Origin: Burkholderia sp. Ax-1724
GTDB taxonomy: Bacteria > Pseudomonadota > Gammaproteobacteria > Burkholderiales > Burkholderiaceae
Length of the DNA: 64,000 nucleotides
Direction: 5' to 3'
Assembly (NCBI RefSeq): GCF_011752995.1
Contig: NZ_VWWL01000019.1
Span: forward strand, 116,504 to 180,503
This document shows positions 26,404-35,320 of this stretch, piece by piece (the first letter of the stretch is position 1; every line of letters begins with the position of its first letter). The notes beneath the pieces were generated by a model. That model had not been told where the DNA came from. It ran no database searches and saw nothing but the letters and a program-made list of their open reading frames with translations. The translations under genes were made by a program, and so were the position numbers.

Positions 26404-27030
26404 CTACGCGTCGGCTTTGTCAATCTTTCGCTTTTTGCGTTCCTGCCGAACAAATGGAGCGGCTGTCGCTGCAACCAGCAATGTGTAGCGATCCTCCTCT
26501 GCCATCGCCTCGCCGTGAAAGATGCCCTCGCACATGTCCAGCAGATCAGAAACGAGCCCGTATTCGCACCCGGCTTCAGTGAACGTGGTCACCATTGCCG
26601 CAACTTCGTCTGTTACGCGGAGCTCCGACTTCGCTACCGGCGCCCGCTGGTATGACTCGTTTGCCCCGCGCTGGAGGTCGACGAGGAATGCCGCGGCATC
26701 TTCGTCGAGACCGGTGTTCGGCACAGCCACCTCCATCAGAACGCGCAGCGTATTTTCAAACCACGCTTTGCCCTGCCATGGGCCGTCATGTATCGCCGCC
26801 ATGTAGTCGATCGCTCGAGCAACTATCTCCCAGTCACCTCGCTGCTCTATTGCCCATTCCGCGTGCTCTTCTGCAACCGATGTGAGTTCCGCAGCAAGGC
26901 TATCAACGACATCGTTCGAGGCCGCCCCTTGACGCCAAAGCACTACCCGCAGAAAACGCAGGGACGCGTAGTGCAATCCTCTTCCCCACGGTCGTTGGGA
27001 CACCATCGAGGCTTCGTTTGACTCAACCAT
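26404..27030 (-). CDS. Hypothetical protein (208 aa)
   Basis: Mostly helical soluble protein (SLAAELTSVAEEHAEWAIEQ and DYMAAIHDGPWQGKAWFENT) with a basic tail RQERKKRKIDKADA. The length and codon use look genuine, and it is spaced like an operon member with the next upstream gene (13 bases). No family is recognised. Confidence 0.6.
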   Translation of the reverse strand: MVESNEASMVSQRPWGRGLHYASLRFLRVVLWRQGAASNDVVDSLAAELTSVAEEHAEWAIEQRGDWEIVARAIDYMAAIHDGPWQGKAWFENTLRVLMEVAVPNTGLDEDAAAFLVDLQRGANESYQRAPVAKSELRVTDEVAAMVTTFTEAGCEYGLVSDLLDMCEGIFHGEAMAEEDRYTLLVAATAAPFVRQERKKRKIDKADA

Positions 27031-27043
27031 AAGCTCTATTGTC

Positions 27044-27631
27044 CTAGTTGTCGTTGATTCGGGTTTGCCAATCGGTCAGCAACTTCAGGCACTCTGCATT
27101 GGAGATCAGTCTTTTCCTCAAGGCCGTCTCGAATGCGTCTATCGCCGCAATCTGAAGCGTTGACAACTTTGCTCGGCATATATCCGCTGCCGGAGAGGCT
27201 ATCGAGCCAGGTGGCGCGGCACACTCTCTATCCACCAGGGCCGCGACCGGCTCGACTTGCTTGCTCTCTTCTGCCATGTCCACATTCCCGCCTTCGAGGA
27301 TTGCAAGAACACGCGCATGCAAATGCTCAGGAACATTGGCCTGCCAGTTATACCCTTCAGGCCACGAGCTGACCCAGTCCTTGAATCGCGGCGGACCGTC
27401 CCTACGCGGGTGTATAGGCGCGAATAGAAGCGCACAAGGATGATCAATAAGCTCCGGCCAAACTTCATGCCAGTCATCCGGTCGCAAATCCCACCGCATC
27501 ACACCGCTGTCCGGCCAATGGGCCTCTTCGGGACGCGTGTCAACCCAGTAATGCACCTGCGGGCCGGCTTCGCCCAGTTCGGGATCGGCCTGTTTCCACC
27601 GGCACTGGTAACGATTTTTAGTCTCGTCCAT
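27044..27631 (-). CDS. Hypothetical protein (195 aa)
   Basis: Soluble protein rich in Trp and Pro in its first half (VHYWVDTRPEEAHWPDSGVM and VSSWPEGYNWQANVPEHLHA), followed by a helical C-terminus (IAAIDAFETALRKRLISNAE). An AAGGA site about 14 bases before the ATG at 27631 supports this start over one further upstream. It is probably co-transcribed with the next gene. The family is unknown. Confidence 0.6.
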   Translation of the reverse strand: MDETKNRYQCRWKQADPELGEAGPQVHYWVDTRPEEAHWPDSGVMRWDLRPDDWHEVWPELIDHPCALLFAPIHPRRDGPPRFKDWVSSWPEGYNWQANVPEHLHARVLAILEGGNVDMAEESKQVEPVAALVDRECAAPPGSIASPAADICRAKLSTLQIAAIDAFETALRKRLISNAECLKLLTDWQTRINDN

Positions 27632-27657
27632 CCCGAATTGCGTCCTTCTTTCCGTGA

Positions 27658-27795
27658 TTAGTGAACCCGGCGCCATGCGTCATCAATCGCACCGAAAACG
27701 ATTGGAACAAAATCATGGCCTTCGAACGACACCGGCCGGTTGTCCTCCGGATAGTCGAGCGCGGCAGGCGCGCGAAGCATGTCGAGAACGCGCAT
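27658..27795 (-). CDS. Short ORF, possible gene fragment (45 aa)
   Basis: A 45-codon frame (MLRAPAALDYPEDNRPVSFE then GHDFVPIVFGAIDDAWRRVH) directly follows the stop of the 50-codon frame at 27797 in another register. Neither has a clear ribosome site. They may be two halves of a decayed gene or a coupled pair of tiny genes. Confidence 0.3.
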   Translation of the reverse strand: MRVLDMLRAPAALDYPEDNRPVSFEGHDFVPIVFGAIDDAWRRVH

Positions 27796-27796
27796 G

Positions 27797-27949
27797 CTAT
27801 GCTTCGCCGGTCGCTGCCACCTGCGCGAGCACTTCCGCCTCAATCTTGTGCAGGAGCGCCCACGTGAGCAAACCCGCGGCGCGGTGACGCTGCACCACCG
27901 CGGGCACGAATTCCTGTACCGCCGCATTGGCGGAAAACAGCACATCCAT
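27797..27949 (-). CDS. Short ORF, possible gene fragment (50 aa)
   Basis: A 50-codon frame (MDVLFSANAAVQEFVPAVVQ then a helical part LLTWALLHKIEAEVLAQVAA). Its amino-acid pattern looks coding, but it ends abruptly and a second frame takes over within two bases. The family is unknown. Confidence 0.3.
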   Translation of the reverse strand: MDVLFSANAAVQEFVPAVVQRHRAAGLLTWALLHKIEAEVLAQVAATGEA

Positions 27950-27990
27950 TTTCTGGTCCTCGCATTCCCTGATATCGGCTTGAGCCGCGA

Positions 27991-28389
27991 TTACTTGACC
28001 ACCTGCATTCCTGCGACTTTCGATGCAGTCACATCGAAGGTTGCCGTGTATTCACATCCGGCCACGTGTCCAGACCGCTCGATCAGGCAATCCGCAAAAT
28101 CCGCCTTGTCAGACGCCGCAAAAACCCGCAGCGCCTTGCGCACCGTATCCGCCCCTTCGACGAGCAGTTCCTTCGTCCCGACCATGGATTCGAGAATGTC
28201 CTTCAACGGTCCGCGCTCAACGCCGTAGCAACGCGCGAGCACCCACACGAGTTCGACCAGCGCAACCTGCGAAACGTAACCGGGGCGCTCGGCCGACAGG
28301 GATTCCATGAACGCCGTCGCCCGCTTCGACTGCACGGCGTCGTCCTGAGCGAAGTAGCGGACTAGTACGTTCGTATCCAGTCCGATCAT
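27991..28389 (-). CDS. vapC: VapC-type PIN-domain toxin
   Basis: PIN-domain ribonuclease of 132 residues. The metal-binding acidic residues are visible in order: Asp in MIGLDTNVLVRYF, Glu in VALVELVWVLA, Asp in DKADFADCLIE and the C-terminal TFDVTA. Its start overlaps the antitoxin stop by four bases (ATGA), the usual toxin-antitoxin arrangement. VapC toxins cleave tRNA or rRNA; this target is unknown. It probably helps keep the island. Confidence 0.92.
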   Translation of the reverse strand: MIGLDTNVLVRYFAQDDAVQSKRATAFMESLSAERPGYVSQVALVELVWVLARCYGVERGPLKDILESMVGTKELLVEGADTVRKALRVFAASDKADFADCLIERSGHVAGCEYTATFDVTASKVAGMQVVK

Positions 28390-28631
28390 CGTGTGGACGC
28401 TCCCTGCTCGGCGATGGCTCGGTTCATGTCCTCGATCGACACTGGCTTGGCGGGCTTCTTCACAATGCCCTTGAGCGACGCGAGTGCGCGCGTGGCCGGA
28501 TAAACCTCGTACCGGCCCGATTCCTCGTTGAAGCTGAATTCGATCCGGTCGCCAGATTCCAGGCCAAGCTGGTTGCGCACGTCCACCGGGATCGTGACCT
28601 GGCCCTTCGATGTAATGGTTGCTGATGGCAT
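28386..28631 (-). CDS. vapB: VapB-type AbrB/SpoVT antitoxin
   Basis: Antitoxin of 81 residues with the swapped-hairpin AbrB DNA-binding start SATITSKGQVTIPVDVRNQL and a C-terminal toxin-binding tail (KPVSIEDMNRAIAEQGAS). A GGAGG site precedes the ATG at 28631. It should bind its own promoter in 28632-28700 together with VapC. Confidence 0.9.
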   Translation of the reverse strand: MPSATITSKGQVTIPVDVRNQLGLESGDRIEFSFNEESGRYEVYPATRALASLKGIVKKPAKPVSIEDMNRAIAEQGASTR

Positions 28632-28927
28632 GACTGGCCCTCCAATACGCCTTACTTTATGGTAAGGATGCAGCGAAGGCAAGGAAAATCCGCTGCAGTC
28701 CTACCGACAGGCTATTGCCCGAGCGTCCGTGCGGGGCCAACTGCACACGTCAACAGAAATAAGCGGTAACAAAGTGTAAATCCGAATTGTCACAGGGCGC
28801 GATCAATACGTTCAGCAAGCTCATTGTTCCACCTGTTCCATCACGATGTTGTTTCAGTATGCCCATTGCGGCGAGGCGGCCTCTATGGATAATCGGACAT
28901 GACTAGGGCATCCCGGAGTCGTGCGAA

Positions 28928-29140
28928 ATGGACCAGGTAATGCGGATGAAGGACGTCGTCAAAAAAATCGGTCTCTGTCGAGCCACCATCTATTCGATGA
29001 TCAGCCGCGGAGAATTCCCGCGCCCTATACGTATCGGTGAGCGTGCGACCGGATGGCGTGAGTCCGAACTGGAAGCATGGCTTGCCAGGCGATCAGCGGC
29101 GAGAGAGCAAGCGGGACGGACGCTCCACCGGAGTCACTGA
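28928..29140 (+). CDS. AlpA-family regulator
   Basis: MerR-like winged helix-turn-helix protein of 70 residues: VMRMKDVVKKIGLCRATIYS, then SRGEFPRPIRIGERATGWRE and SELEAWLARR. AlpA/excisionase-like proteins control or assist excision of prophages and ICEs. It is the only plus-strand gene of this part, with vapBC divergent on the left and the SET gene convergent on the right. No integrase lies in the window. Confidence 0.88.
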   Translation: MDQVMRMKDVVKKIGLCRATIYSMISRGEFPRPIRIGERATGWRESELEAWLARRSAAREQAGRTLHRSH

Positions 29141-29155
29141 CTCCCTCTGCTGGAA

Positions 29156-29602
29156 TCACGGCTCATCGACTGCCAGCATCGTTCCCCTGCATCCGGGAGC
29201 GCCGCATCGACAGACATAGCCCAGCCTGATCTCGTCGTCGGCCGATTCGTCTGTGACCAGTTGGTAATCGAGGAACAGTTCATCGCCGGGCAAAATCATG
29301 GTCGACGCGTGAATGAATACGCGATCGCCGATCTCGATGGCCTCACAGTTTGCATCACATGAGTGATTGAGCCAGCGCGCGCTGTTTCCCCGTTGTCCGC
29401 CATCAATCACGCGTCCGTCCGACAGCCCGAAGAACCACGTGTGACCGGACACACCCCGCCTCCGGTGTTGCCTGACCGCTGTTTGCCACGCGATCAGTTC
29501 ACCCTTGTATTCGAGAATCCGTTCGCCGGGTTCGAGCGCCTGAAGCGCGAATACGCCTCGCCCATGCACGGGCGAGCGCCGGACCACCACACGTCGCTGC
29601 AT
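29156..29602 (-). CDS. SET-domain protein-lysine methyltransferase
   Basis: Protein of 148 residues made almost wholly of a SET domain. The N-terminal part has SPVHGRGVFALQALEPGERI, the catalytic motif is RWLNHSCDANCEA, GDELFLDYQ supplies the active-site Tyr, and a post-SET cysteine cluster reads CRCGAPGCRGTM. The cofactor would be S-adenosylmethionine and the substrate a protein lysine. It is complete for a minimal SET protein. A place just outside the traD-traI block suggests it travels with the ICE. Confidence 0.88.
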   Translation of the reverse strand: MQRRVVVRRSPVHGRGVFALQALEPGERILEYKGELIAWQTAVRQHRRRGVSGHTWFFGLSDGRVIDGGQRGNSARWLNHSCDANCEAIEIGDRVFIHASTMILPGDELFLDYQLVTDESADDEIRLGYVCRCGAPGCRGTMLAVDEP

Positions 29603-29658
29603 CAACTGTCTTTCCCCTCTTCCATTGTCGAAGCGAAGTATAGGGAGGCTATTGCTAC

Positions 29659-30357
29659 CTATGTATATTTCTTGAAGTACTTCGCCATGTTCCAGACCGC
29701 GAGCAGCATCATCACCGAGACTGGCCAGAAGAGGAGATAGACAGGCAGGCATAACGGTGCAACGAGCCACACGATGGCCGTCAGTGGTATTACCCCGAAT
29801 GCAAGCGCATGCTTTGCATGGTGATAGCGGGTCGCAGATTCGTGGCCGCCCTGCGACCGCCTGACGTGGCGCGCTACCAGTCCATCTGTGAGTGCGACCG
29901 CAATGGCCAGCACAAACTGCGGGATCGTCATCAGCAGCATCGAGACGCGAACGCCGAACAGCTTCATTCCGACCATCGCCACGATCAACACCTCGCGTGC
30001 CGATCCGGTAAACGCGGGCCGCAGCATGGAGCCAAGACCCTGAGCCGGCAATGTCCCGGCCTGCCAGGCCCGCGCAGAGGCATCGACGCCCGTCCAGCCA
30101 AACCAGCTCCAGTACGCGAGGTCTGCGGCACGTGTAGCCAGATCGGGATCCGACGTCTGTCCCAGGTAATAGCGAAGCAGCGCCTCGATCCCCCCCGCCG
30201 GATCGTCCCGCCAGAAAAAGTAGGCTGCGGCAATGTCGGCCAGCACCGACAGGAGCGATGCCAGCAGCAGCCATAGCATCGCATGGATCGCCAGATCGAC
30301 GATCCAGAAAAACGACTTCACACCGTCCGCATTGCCATCCCGGCGCGTCGCGTTCAT
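29659..30357 (-). CDS. DUF4400 ICE membrane protein
   Basis: Integral membrane protein of 232 residues with about four hydrophobic segments (AMLWLLLASLLSVLADIAAA, VSMLLMTIPQFVLAIAVALT, GVIPLTAIVWLVAPLCLPVY and LLFWPVSVMMLLAVWNMAKY). This fits the DUF4400 family found beside traD in integrative conjugative elements. It starts 11 bases after the traD stop on the same strand. It probably supports the coupling protein at the inner membrane. Confidence 0.8.
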   Translation of the reverse strand: MNATRRDGNADGVKSFFWIVDLAIHAMLWLLLASLLSVLADIAAAYFFWRDDPAGGIEALLRYYLGQTSDPDLATRAADLAYWSWFGWTGVDASARAWQAGTLPAQGLGSMLRPAFTGSAREVLIVAMVGMKLFGVRVSMLLMTIPQFVLAIAVALTDGLVARHVRRSQGGHESATRYHHAKHALAFGVIPLTAIVWLVAPLCLPVYLLFWPVSVMMLLAVWNMAKYFKKYT

Positions 30358-30368
30358 GCCCGCTCCTC

Positions 30369-32510
30369 TCAGAATCCGGCCCCCTTGCCCTCGACCGCCC
30401 AAGGCTCGCTGGACGACTGCTGGATGTAAGGAGCGACTGGCAGGAAGCTACCCACTGCGCCGCCGATAACATCCGGCGCCACGCCGCCTGCGTCGTCGAA
30501 CGACGACACGGCCTGCACATAGGACGCGTACTTGTCCCGCATATCGGCCACCACCTCGTCCAGTCCGGGCAACATGATGGGATCGCTCTCCTCCAGCAGC
30601 GGCAGCCGCACCTTGACCAACTGGCCGCCTTCGATGAGTGCAAACGCCTGCCCCTTCGGCAACTGCGTGAGATCGGATGGCTGTAGCATCGGCACAGGGT
30701 GCACCGAGATCTGGTCGTGCGTCTGCGCCGTGAAATGCACGCCCTCACCGCGCCGTACTGCATCCGTCGCCGACGAAGCAAGTGTCAGTGTCTTCACATC
30801 GACCATAGGCAACTGGTCGGTGAGGATCTTCGCGGTCGTCACGTATTTCACACGCAACATCACGAGCGTGTTGAAGTTGCCAAAGATCTGCTCGGCCTTG
30901 GCTCGCGAGCCTGTCTTCGCCTCCAGATCAGCGCTGGTCTGCGTGTAAGCTGTCACCTGGTAGCCCGCTCCCCCTGCCTTGTTGACCAGTGGCACGAATT
31001 CATCACCCACCAGTTCGTTGAACTCATCCGCATGGATCGACACACGACGCTTTCCGCCAGCGGCGCTCTGGCCGTATCCGTGCCCGTACTTGTAGATCCG
31101 GCCCGCGGTCGATGTGAGATCCGCGAACATCGCATTACCCACTACGCCCGCAACCTCGAAGTCGGACAAGGCATCAAGGCCAACATACACAATCCCACCG
31201 CGGTCCATCACCCGGTTCCAGTCGAACACGGGGCGCGGGTCGTCCGGATCGCCGTAGTCGGGCGACAGCAACTCCGACGTACGTCCCGTGGTGAGCTTTT
31301 CCAGGAGAGGATAGAGCGACGAGATCAGCTTGTCGAAGTAAGAGCGCTCGTTGCTGATCACCGAGAGCAGGCCGTTCGCGATCGGATCGGTCCAGCCCCG
31401 CTGACGGATCAGGTTCGCGACCTGCAGCACTTCCTGGTTGCGCTGCAGTCGCATTGCCTGCTTCGCCTCTTCCCTCTCGAGCGCCTCCAGCCCATCTTCC
31501 CAGCCCGGGTGATCCCGATCGAGCCAGAAGCGGAAATACCGCAGTGCCAGCCCGTCGATGTTCACCGCATTCTGGTAGATCATCTCGTAGGTCGGACGGA
31601 TGCCGAGCGCGCTCATTGCGCGGGCCATCACGTTTACGAAGCGCCAGACGAAATCCCGGAACGCGGCCGACTGTCCTTCTTTCGGCAGGTTGCCCGCGAT
31701 GCGGGTTGCAACCTCCGTGATCCGCGAGTAGGTGCCGACCGGGCTGTACCGTGCGGATTTGTCGGGATAGCCCAGATGGAAGAACGTGAACTCGCCCTCG
31801 CGACCGCATCGCCTCGCTTCCGCATACATGCGCAGTAGCAGATCGACGTCACCCTTCGGATCAAACACGATGACGACATCGCCACGGCGGATATCCTCGG
31901 CGACCAGGACCTCGCACAGCCGGGTCTTGCCCACACGCGTGGTGCCGAGCACGGCCATATGACCAACGCGCTCGCCCAGGTCGAACCAGATATCACGCTC
32001 TTCGGGCTCGACACCGTGCAGGGCGGGATCGCCGCCAGCGGGTGGCAATGGTGCGACGGGATTCCACCAGCCCTGGCGTCGCGTGATCTGCGCGAGGCGA
32101 CCATCGGGATGCCGCCGCTCATAATCCCGTGCGTGGTCGTAGAGATCGTTGCGGGCAAGCAGTCGCCGGTTCTCGGGAAGCCGGGCCTGATACAGGCGGT
32201 GCGTGTGAATGCCACTCCACCGGAAACCGCGACCGAGAAACACCTCCCTAGTCGAGCACGGAATCGCTGCGGCCGGAATCACGTACTGCGGCAGGCGCCG
32301 CAGGTTGCGCTGGAAGCGGATCAGTTGCCATGCCTGCCTGGCGCGCACCCAGGCCAGTGCGAGCAACCCGAGGCTCGTCACACCGCCTGTCGCGGGGGTG
32401 ACCAGGAACAGCGTGGGATGGGTCCAGAGCACGCCCGTTGCGGCGAGCGCAACAACCGACGACAGCAGTTCGACTGGTCTGCGAAAAAGATTTTCGACTG
32501 GATAGCCCAT
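30369..32510 (-). CDS. traD: Type IV coupling protein TraD
   Basis: Conjugative coupling ATPase of 713 residues, SXT/R391 TraD-like. Two N-terminal membrane helices (residues about 15-55) precede the Walker A loop GTTRVGKTR at 189-197, the stretch VVIVFDPKGDVDLLLRMY and a Walker B-like VSIHADEFNEL. It should dock the relaxase-DNA complex to the secretion channel and pump DNA. It lies downstream of the relaxase gene (24 bases) and upstream of DUF4400. Confidence 0.93.
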   Translation of the reverse strand: MGYPVENLFRRPVELLSSVVALAATGVLWTHPTLFLVTPATGGVTSLGLLALAWVRARQAWQLIRFQRNLRRLPQYVIPAAAIPCSTREVFLGRGFRWSGIHTHRLYQARLPENRRLLARNDLYDHARDYERRHPDGRLAQITRRQGWWNPVAPLPPAGGDPALHGVEPEERDIWFDLGERVGHMAVLGTTRVGKTRLCEVLVAEDIRRGDVVIVFDPKGDVDLLLRMYAEARRCGREGEFTFFHLGYPDKSARYSPVGTYSRITEVATRIAGNLPKEGQSAAFRDFVWRFVNVMARAMSALGIRPTYEMIYQNAVNIDGLALRYFRFWLDRDHPGWEDGLEALEREEAKQAMRLQRNQEVLQVANLIRQRGWTDPIANGLLSVISNERSYFDKLISSLYPLLEKLTTGRTSELLSPDYGDPDDPRPVFDWNRVMDRGGIVYVGLDALSDFEVAGVVGNAMFADLTSTAGRIYKYGHGYGQSAAGGKRRVSIHADEFNELVGDEFVPLVNKAGGAGYQVTAYTQTSADLEAKTGSRAKAEQIFGNFNTLVMLRVKYVTTAKILTDQLPMVDVKTLTLASSATDAVRRGEGVHFTAQTHDQISVHPVPMLQPSDLTQLPKGQAFALIEGGQLVKVRLPLLEESDPIMLPGLDEVVADMRDKYASYVQAVSSFDDAGGVAPDVIGGAVGSFLPVAPYIQQSSSEPWAVEGKGAGF

Positions 32511-32534
32511 CGCTTGCCCGTCCTGCCCCGACGC

Positions 32535-34688
32535 TTACGGCTGCGGCAGACCGTCGGCGTCTTGCGCCGGCTTCTGCTTCGACTGGATCATCGCGTTCGG
32601 CGACGGAACGGGATTGAAGAACCGCTCGGGCTCGGGCACGAGCATCACGGACAGTTGCCGTCCGCCGGCACCCTTGATTGTGTAATGGAGCAGGTAGGAG
32701 CGCGCGGCGCTGCCCGAATCTGCCGCCACCGGATAGCCCGACTTCTGAAAATCGCGCTGCACCTGCTTCCATGGCTCGGGCGTTCTGCCGTCCTCAGCCG
32801 GTGTCTGTTCGATCGCTTCCGGATGCGCCTGCGCGAAGTCCCGGAAGACTGCGGGTGTCACGAGCAGCATGCCCTCCGGCACGAAGTGCACCCGCGCCAT
32901 CGATTCGTTGTACGGCAGAGTGCCGGTTGCAATCCCTTCCTGGACCCAGGCCATGAAACGCTCGGCATTCGGTCGCGGTTTCCGGCCGCCCTCGCGTGCA
33001 ACCACGGACCGTGCCGGCGCCTTCGCTTTCTGCTTCGGGCGCATCGGTGAGGCGACCTGGTCGGGCACAGGTCGGTCTGCCGTATGCGCCTTCCCGTCGC
33101 GAACTGCTTCGGCCTGCAATGTCGATGCACTCTCGACGTCAGGCAGAAAAGCCGGCGCGTCGCGGCGAGAAGCTGGCTGCGGGACAGTTGCCGTTGACAC
33201 CGGTATGGGCCTATGGACTGCTGCGCCAGTCAGATCAGGCATCACGAGCAACATGGACAACGCTGCGTCGGTTCCCGCCGTGGGCGCGCCCCCATGAACA
33301 GCCGTTGCCTCAGCGGGTCCGGGTTGATCCGGCTCGTCCGCGTCCGGCGAAGCGGACTGGACGTCTACCGTATTGCCAGGCGGCGCCGGTGACGCATCCC
33401 CGACCGGCGGCGACGCCGCGTCCATTCCAGCCTCGACGACCTCGACCACCTGCACTGCGCCAGGTGGGAGTGAACGAGGATACTGGCGCGGGTCAGCGTA
33501 CAGCCTGTCGAACGGAAAGCGCAGGACCGTAAAGGTCTGCTTCCAGGTCCCAACCATGATCTTGACGGTCCAGATCGCACCGCCTTCCGGCGCCGGGATC
33601 AGTGCCCCATATTCCTGCCACGTGTCGAACAGCCGGTTGTTATCGGACGGGATACCGGCGGCGCCGGGTTGCTGCTGTTCGTTTCGTGCCAGCCACGCCC
33701 GCACGGCCTCGGCGAGCGTCTTCGCCACACACCACAGGGATTCGCCATCGCAGTATCCGGTGGCGCCCGCACGGTTCATTGGCAGCTCGCCTTCGGCGAG
33801 CAGGCGGCGCAGCCCACCCATCAACCGCTCGATCAGCGGAACCGTCCGGGCCGTCGCAAACCGGGTGCGTGGCCCTGCGAGCAGGTTCTGTGCAACCGAG
33901 CGCCGGTCCGCCTCACCCACAATCTTCGCGAGCGCCCCGTCCTTTGCGCCGGCGTCGCCGGAGAGGTACGCGGCAAGCTCATCGATGACCGGCGGATACT
34001 GCGCAAGCCAGCCGAGCGATGCGGATGGAACCAGGCGCTGGAGCAGTACGATAGGCAACCGCGCGTGCGCGCCATAGTCGCGCTGTGCAGGTTCCGGAAA
34101 ATCCACCCGGTACCACTCACCGCCCTGTCCGTTCATGCTGCCCGCCAGCGGCACCCATGGCCGAGCTGACGTACCGCTCACAATTTCAACTTTCAGGTCT
34201 GCCAGGGGTTTGCCGATGTCGTGCAGCAACGCTGCCACCAGCACGGCATAACTGCAACGCGCACCATGCTGCATCTGGTCCTCGGGACTCGCGCCGAGCG
34301 GCAGGCGGTAGCCCTCGCGGAAATGCAACGAATACCGTGCCACCTCAAGCAGATGGATCAGCAGGCCGCCCGGCTGTGCATGGTGATGCGACTCCGATGC
34401 AGGCAGTAACTGGACGAATTCGGTGAGCCGCTGGATCAGCGGCTCGACGTCCCGGCGCTCGCTATCAACCGACAGGCCCAGGCTGCTTCCAATATGACGG
34501 ACTGTGCCCTGCATGCCAGTTCGCACAAGGAGCTCGCTGGAACCGAGTACCGGCAGATGCTGGGCCGACGGAGGCCGCTGCCGCGATGTCCGAACGGCAA
34601 CAGATGCAGAGGGTGACGCTGGCTGGGACAGCCTCGTAGACGCCGCGGAAGAAAGTCCCAGCCAGGTCAGAGCAGTACTGGGTGCCAT
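32535..34688 (-). CDS. traI: MobH-family relaxase (TraI_2 type)
   Basis: Relaxase of about 717 residues of the MOB-H class used by SXT- and clc-like ICEs. The N-terminal domain has the signature histidines SHHHAQPGGLLIHLLEVARY near 100-119 and the HD motif LLHDIGKPLADL near 154. The middle is a long Pro/Ala-rich linker. The C-terminal domain (FMAWVQEGIATGTLPYNESM) is the TraI_2 C-terminal type. I chose the ATG at 34688; an upstream ATG at 34838 exists without a ribosome site. It nicks and carries the transferred strand. Confidence 0.9.
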   Translation of the reverse strand: MAPSTALTWLGLSSAASTRLSQPASPSASVAVRTSRQRPPSAQHLPVLGSSELLVRTGMQGTVRHIGSSLGLSVDSERRDVEPLIQRLTEFVQLLPASESHHHAQPGGLLIHLLEVARYSLHFREGYRLPLGASPEDQMQHGARCSYAVLVAALLHDIGKPLADLKVEIVSGTSARPWVPLAGSMNGQGGEWYRVDFPEPAQRDYGAHARLPIVLLQRLVPSASLGWLAQYPPVIDELAAYLSGDAGAKDGALAKIVGEADRRSVAQNLLAGPRTRFATARTVPLIERLMGGLRRLLAEGELPMNRAGATGYCDGESLWCVAKTLAEAVRAWLARNEQQQPGAAGIPSDNNRLFDTWQEYGALIPAPEGGAIWTVKIMVGTWKQTFTVLRFPFDRLYADPRQYPRSLPPGAVQVVEVVEAGMDAASPPVGDASPAPPGNTVDVQSASPDADEPDQPGPAEATAVHGGAPTAGTDAALSMLLVMPDLTGAAVHRPIPVSTATVPQPASRRDAPAFLPDVESASTLQAEAVRDGKAHTADRPVPDQVASPMRPKQKAKAPARSVVAREGGRKPRPNAERFMAWVQEGIATGTLPYNESMARVHFVPEGMLLVTPAVFRDFAQAHPEAIEQTPAEDGRTPEPWKQVQRDFQKSGYPVAADSGSAARSYLLHYTIKGAGGRQLSVMLVPEPERFFNPVPSPNAMIQSKQKPAQDADGLPQP

Positions 34689-35320
34689 GCAGGGTTGCCG
34701 TGGTAATGGAAAATCGGGAAATCCGGTCGAGCGGACTGCGCAACGCCTCGCTTCATGTCCCCACAGTACGCAGCCGCCCTCACTCACGGTCCGGAATGAC
34801 TGCATGGCAAGCGGTCGTCGCATGCAGTCATGTCGCACGTGCGGATACTGGAGATTACGGTCAGCCAGGCAGTCCTTTCCTGGCCTTGTGCGGCGTGCGC
34901 CGCGGCGTTTTTCCCCTTTGTCGCAGCACCCTTTTTCTCCCTTCGCTCTTTGCGCCTTTCAGCGGGTGAAGCGTCTCATCCCAAGCTTCACCCGCGGCCT
35001 TTGGATAGGGCCCTTTCCTTTTCATAGTCTTTTACTTCCCTTGCCTTTGCAGCCTTCTCCAGACCCTTCTGCATTTCACTGGACGGTTCACATGGAAATG
35101 ATCGGACTGCCGGGCTGTTCGCAAAAAAACTGCTGTGCTGCCCGCGCACCCGGACAGGGATTCACCCCATCGGCGAACCGTCCCTGTCTACAGTGAACCC
35201 GTCGGTCCGCTCCCCCAGGGCCGACGCGCGCTGTTGGCCTGCCGGGATGCTCCCCGCGCCTGGCAGGCTCTTTTTCCGGTGGCTGGCGCAGCCGCGACAT
35301 GCGAATGAATGAGGTCCAGG
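34689..35320. other. Divergent control region of transfer genes, candidate oriT
   Basis: No gene is supported in this stretch between the outward-facing relaxase and virB1 genes. It holds a perfect 11-base inverted repeat at 34962-34995 (arms gcgggtgaagc and gcttcacccgc, 12-base loop) and pyrimidine-rich tracts. Promoters for both transfer units must be here. MobH elements often carry oriT near the relaxase gene, so this is the best oriT candidate in the window. Confidence 0.4.
34962..34995. repeat. Inverted repeat in the candidate oriT region
   Basis: Perfect 11-base arms (gcgggtgaagc / gcttcacccgc) are separated by 12 bases. It may be a relaxase or regulator binding site, or an early terminator of the minus-strand transfer unit. 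Confidence 0.6.

Noticed and set aside
28928..29140. AlpA gene as evidence for an integrase at this position
   Set aside because: No tyrosine or serine recombinase is encoded on either strand in the window; the integrase must be elsewhere.
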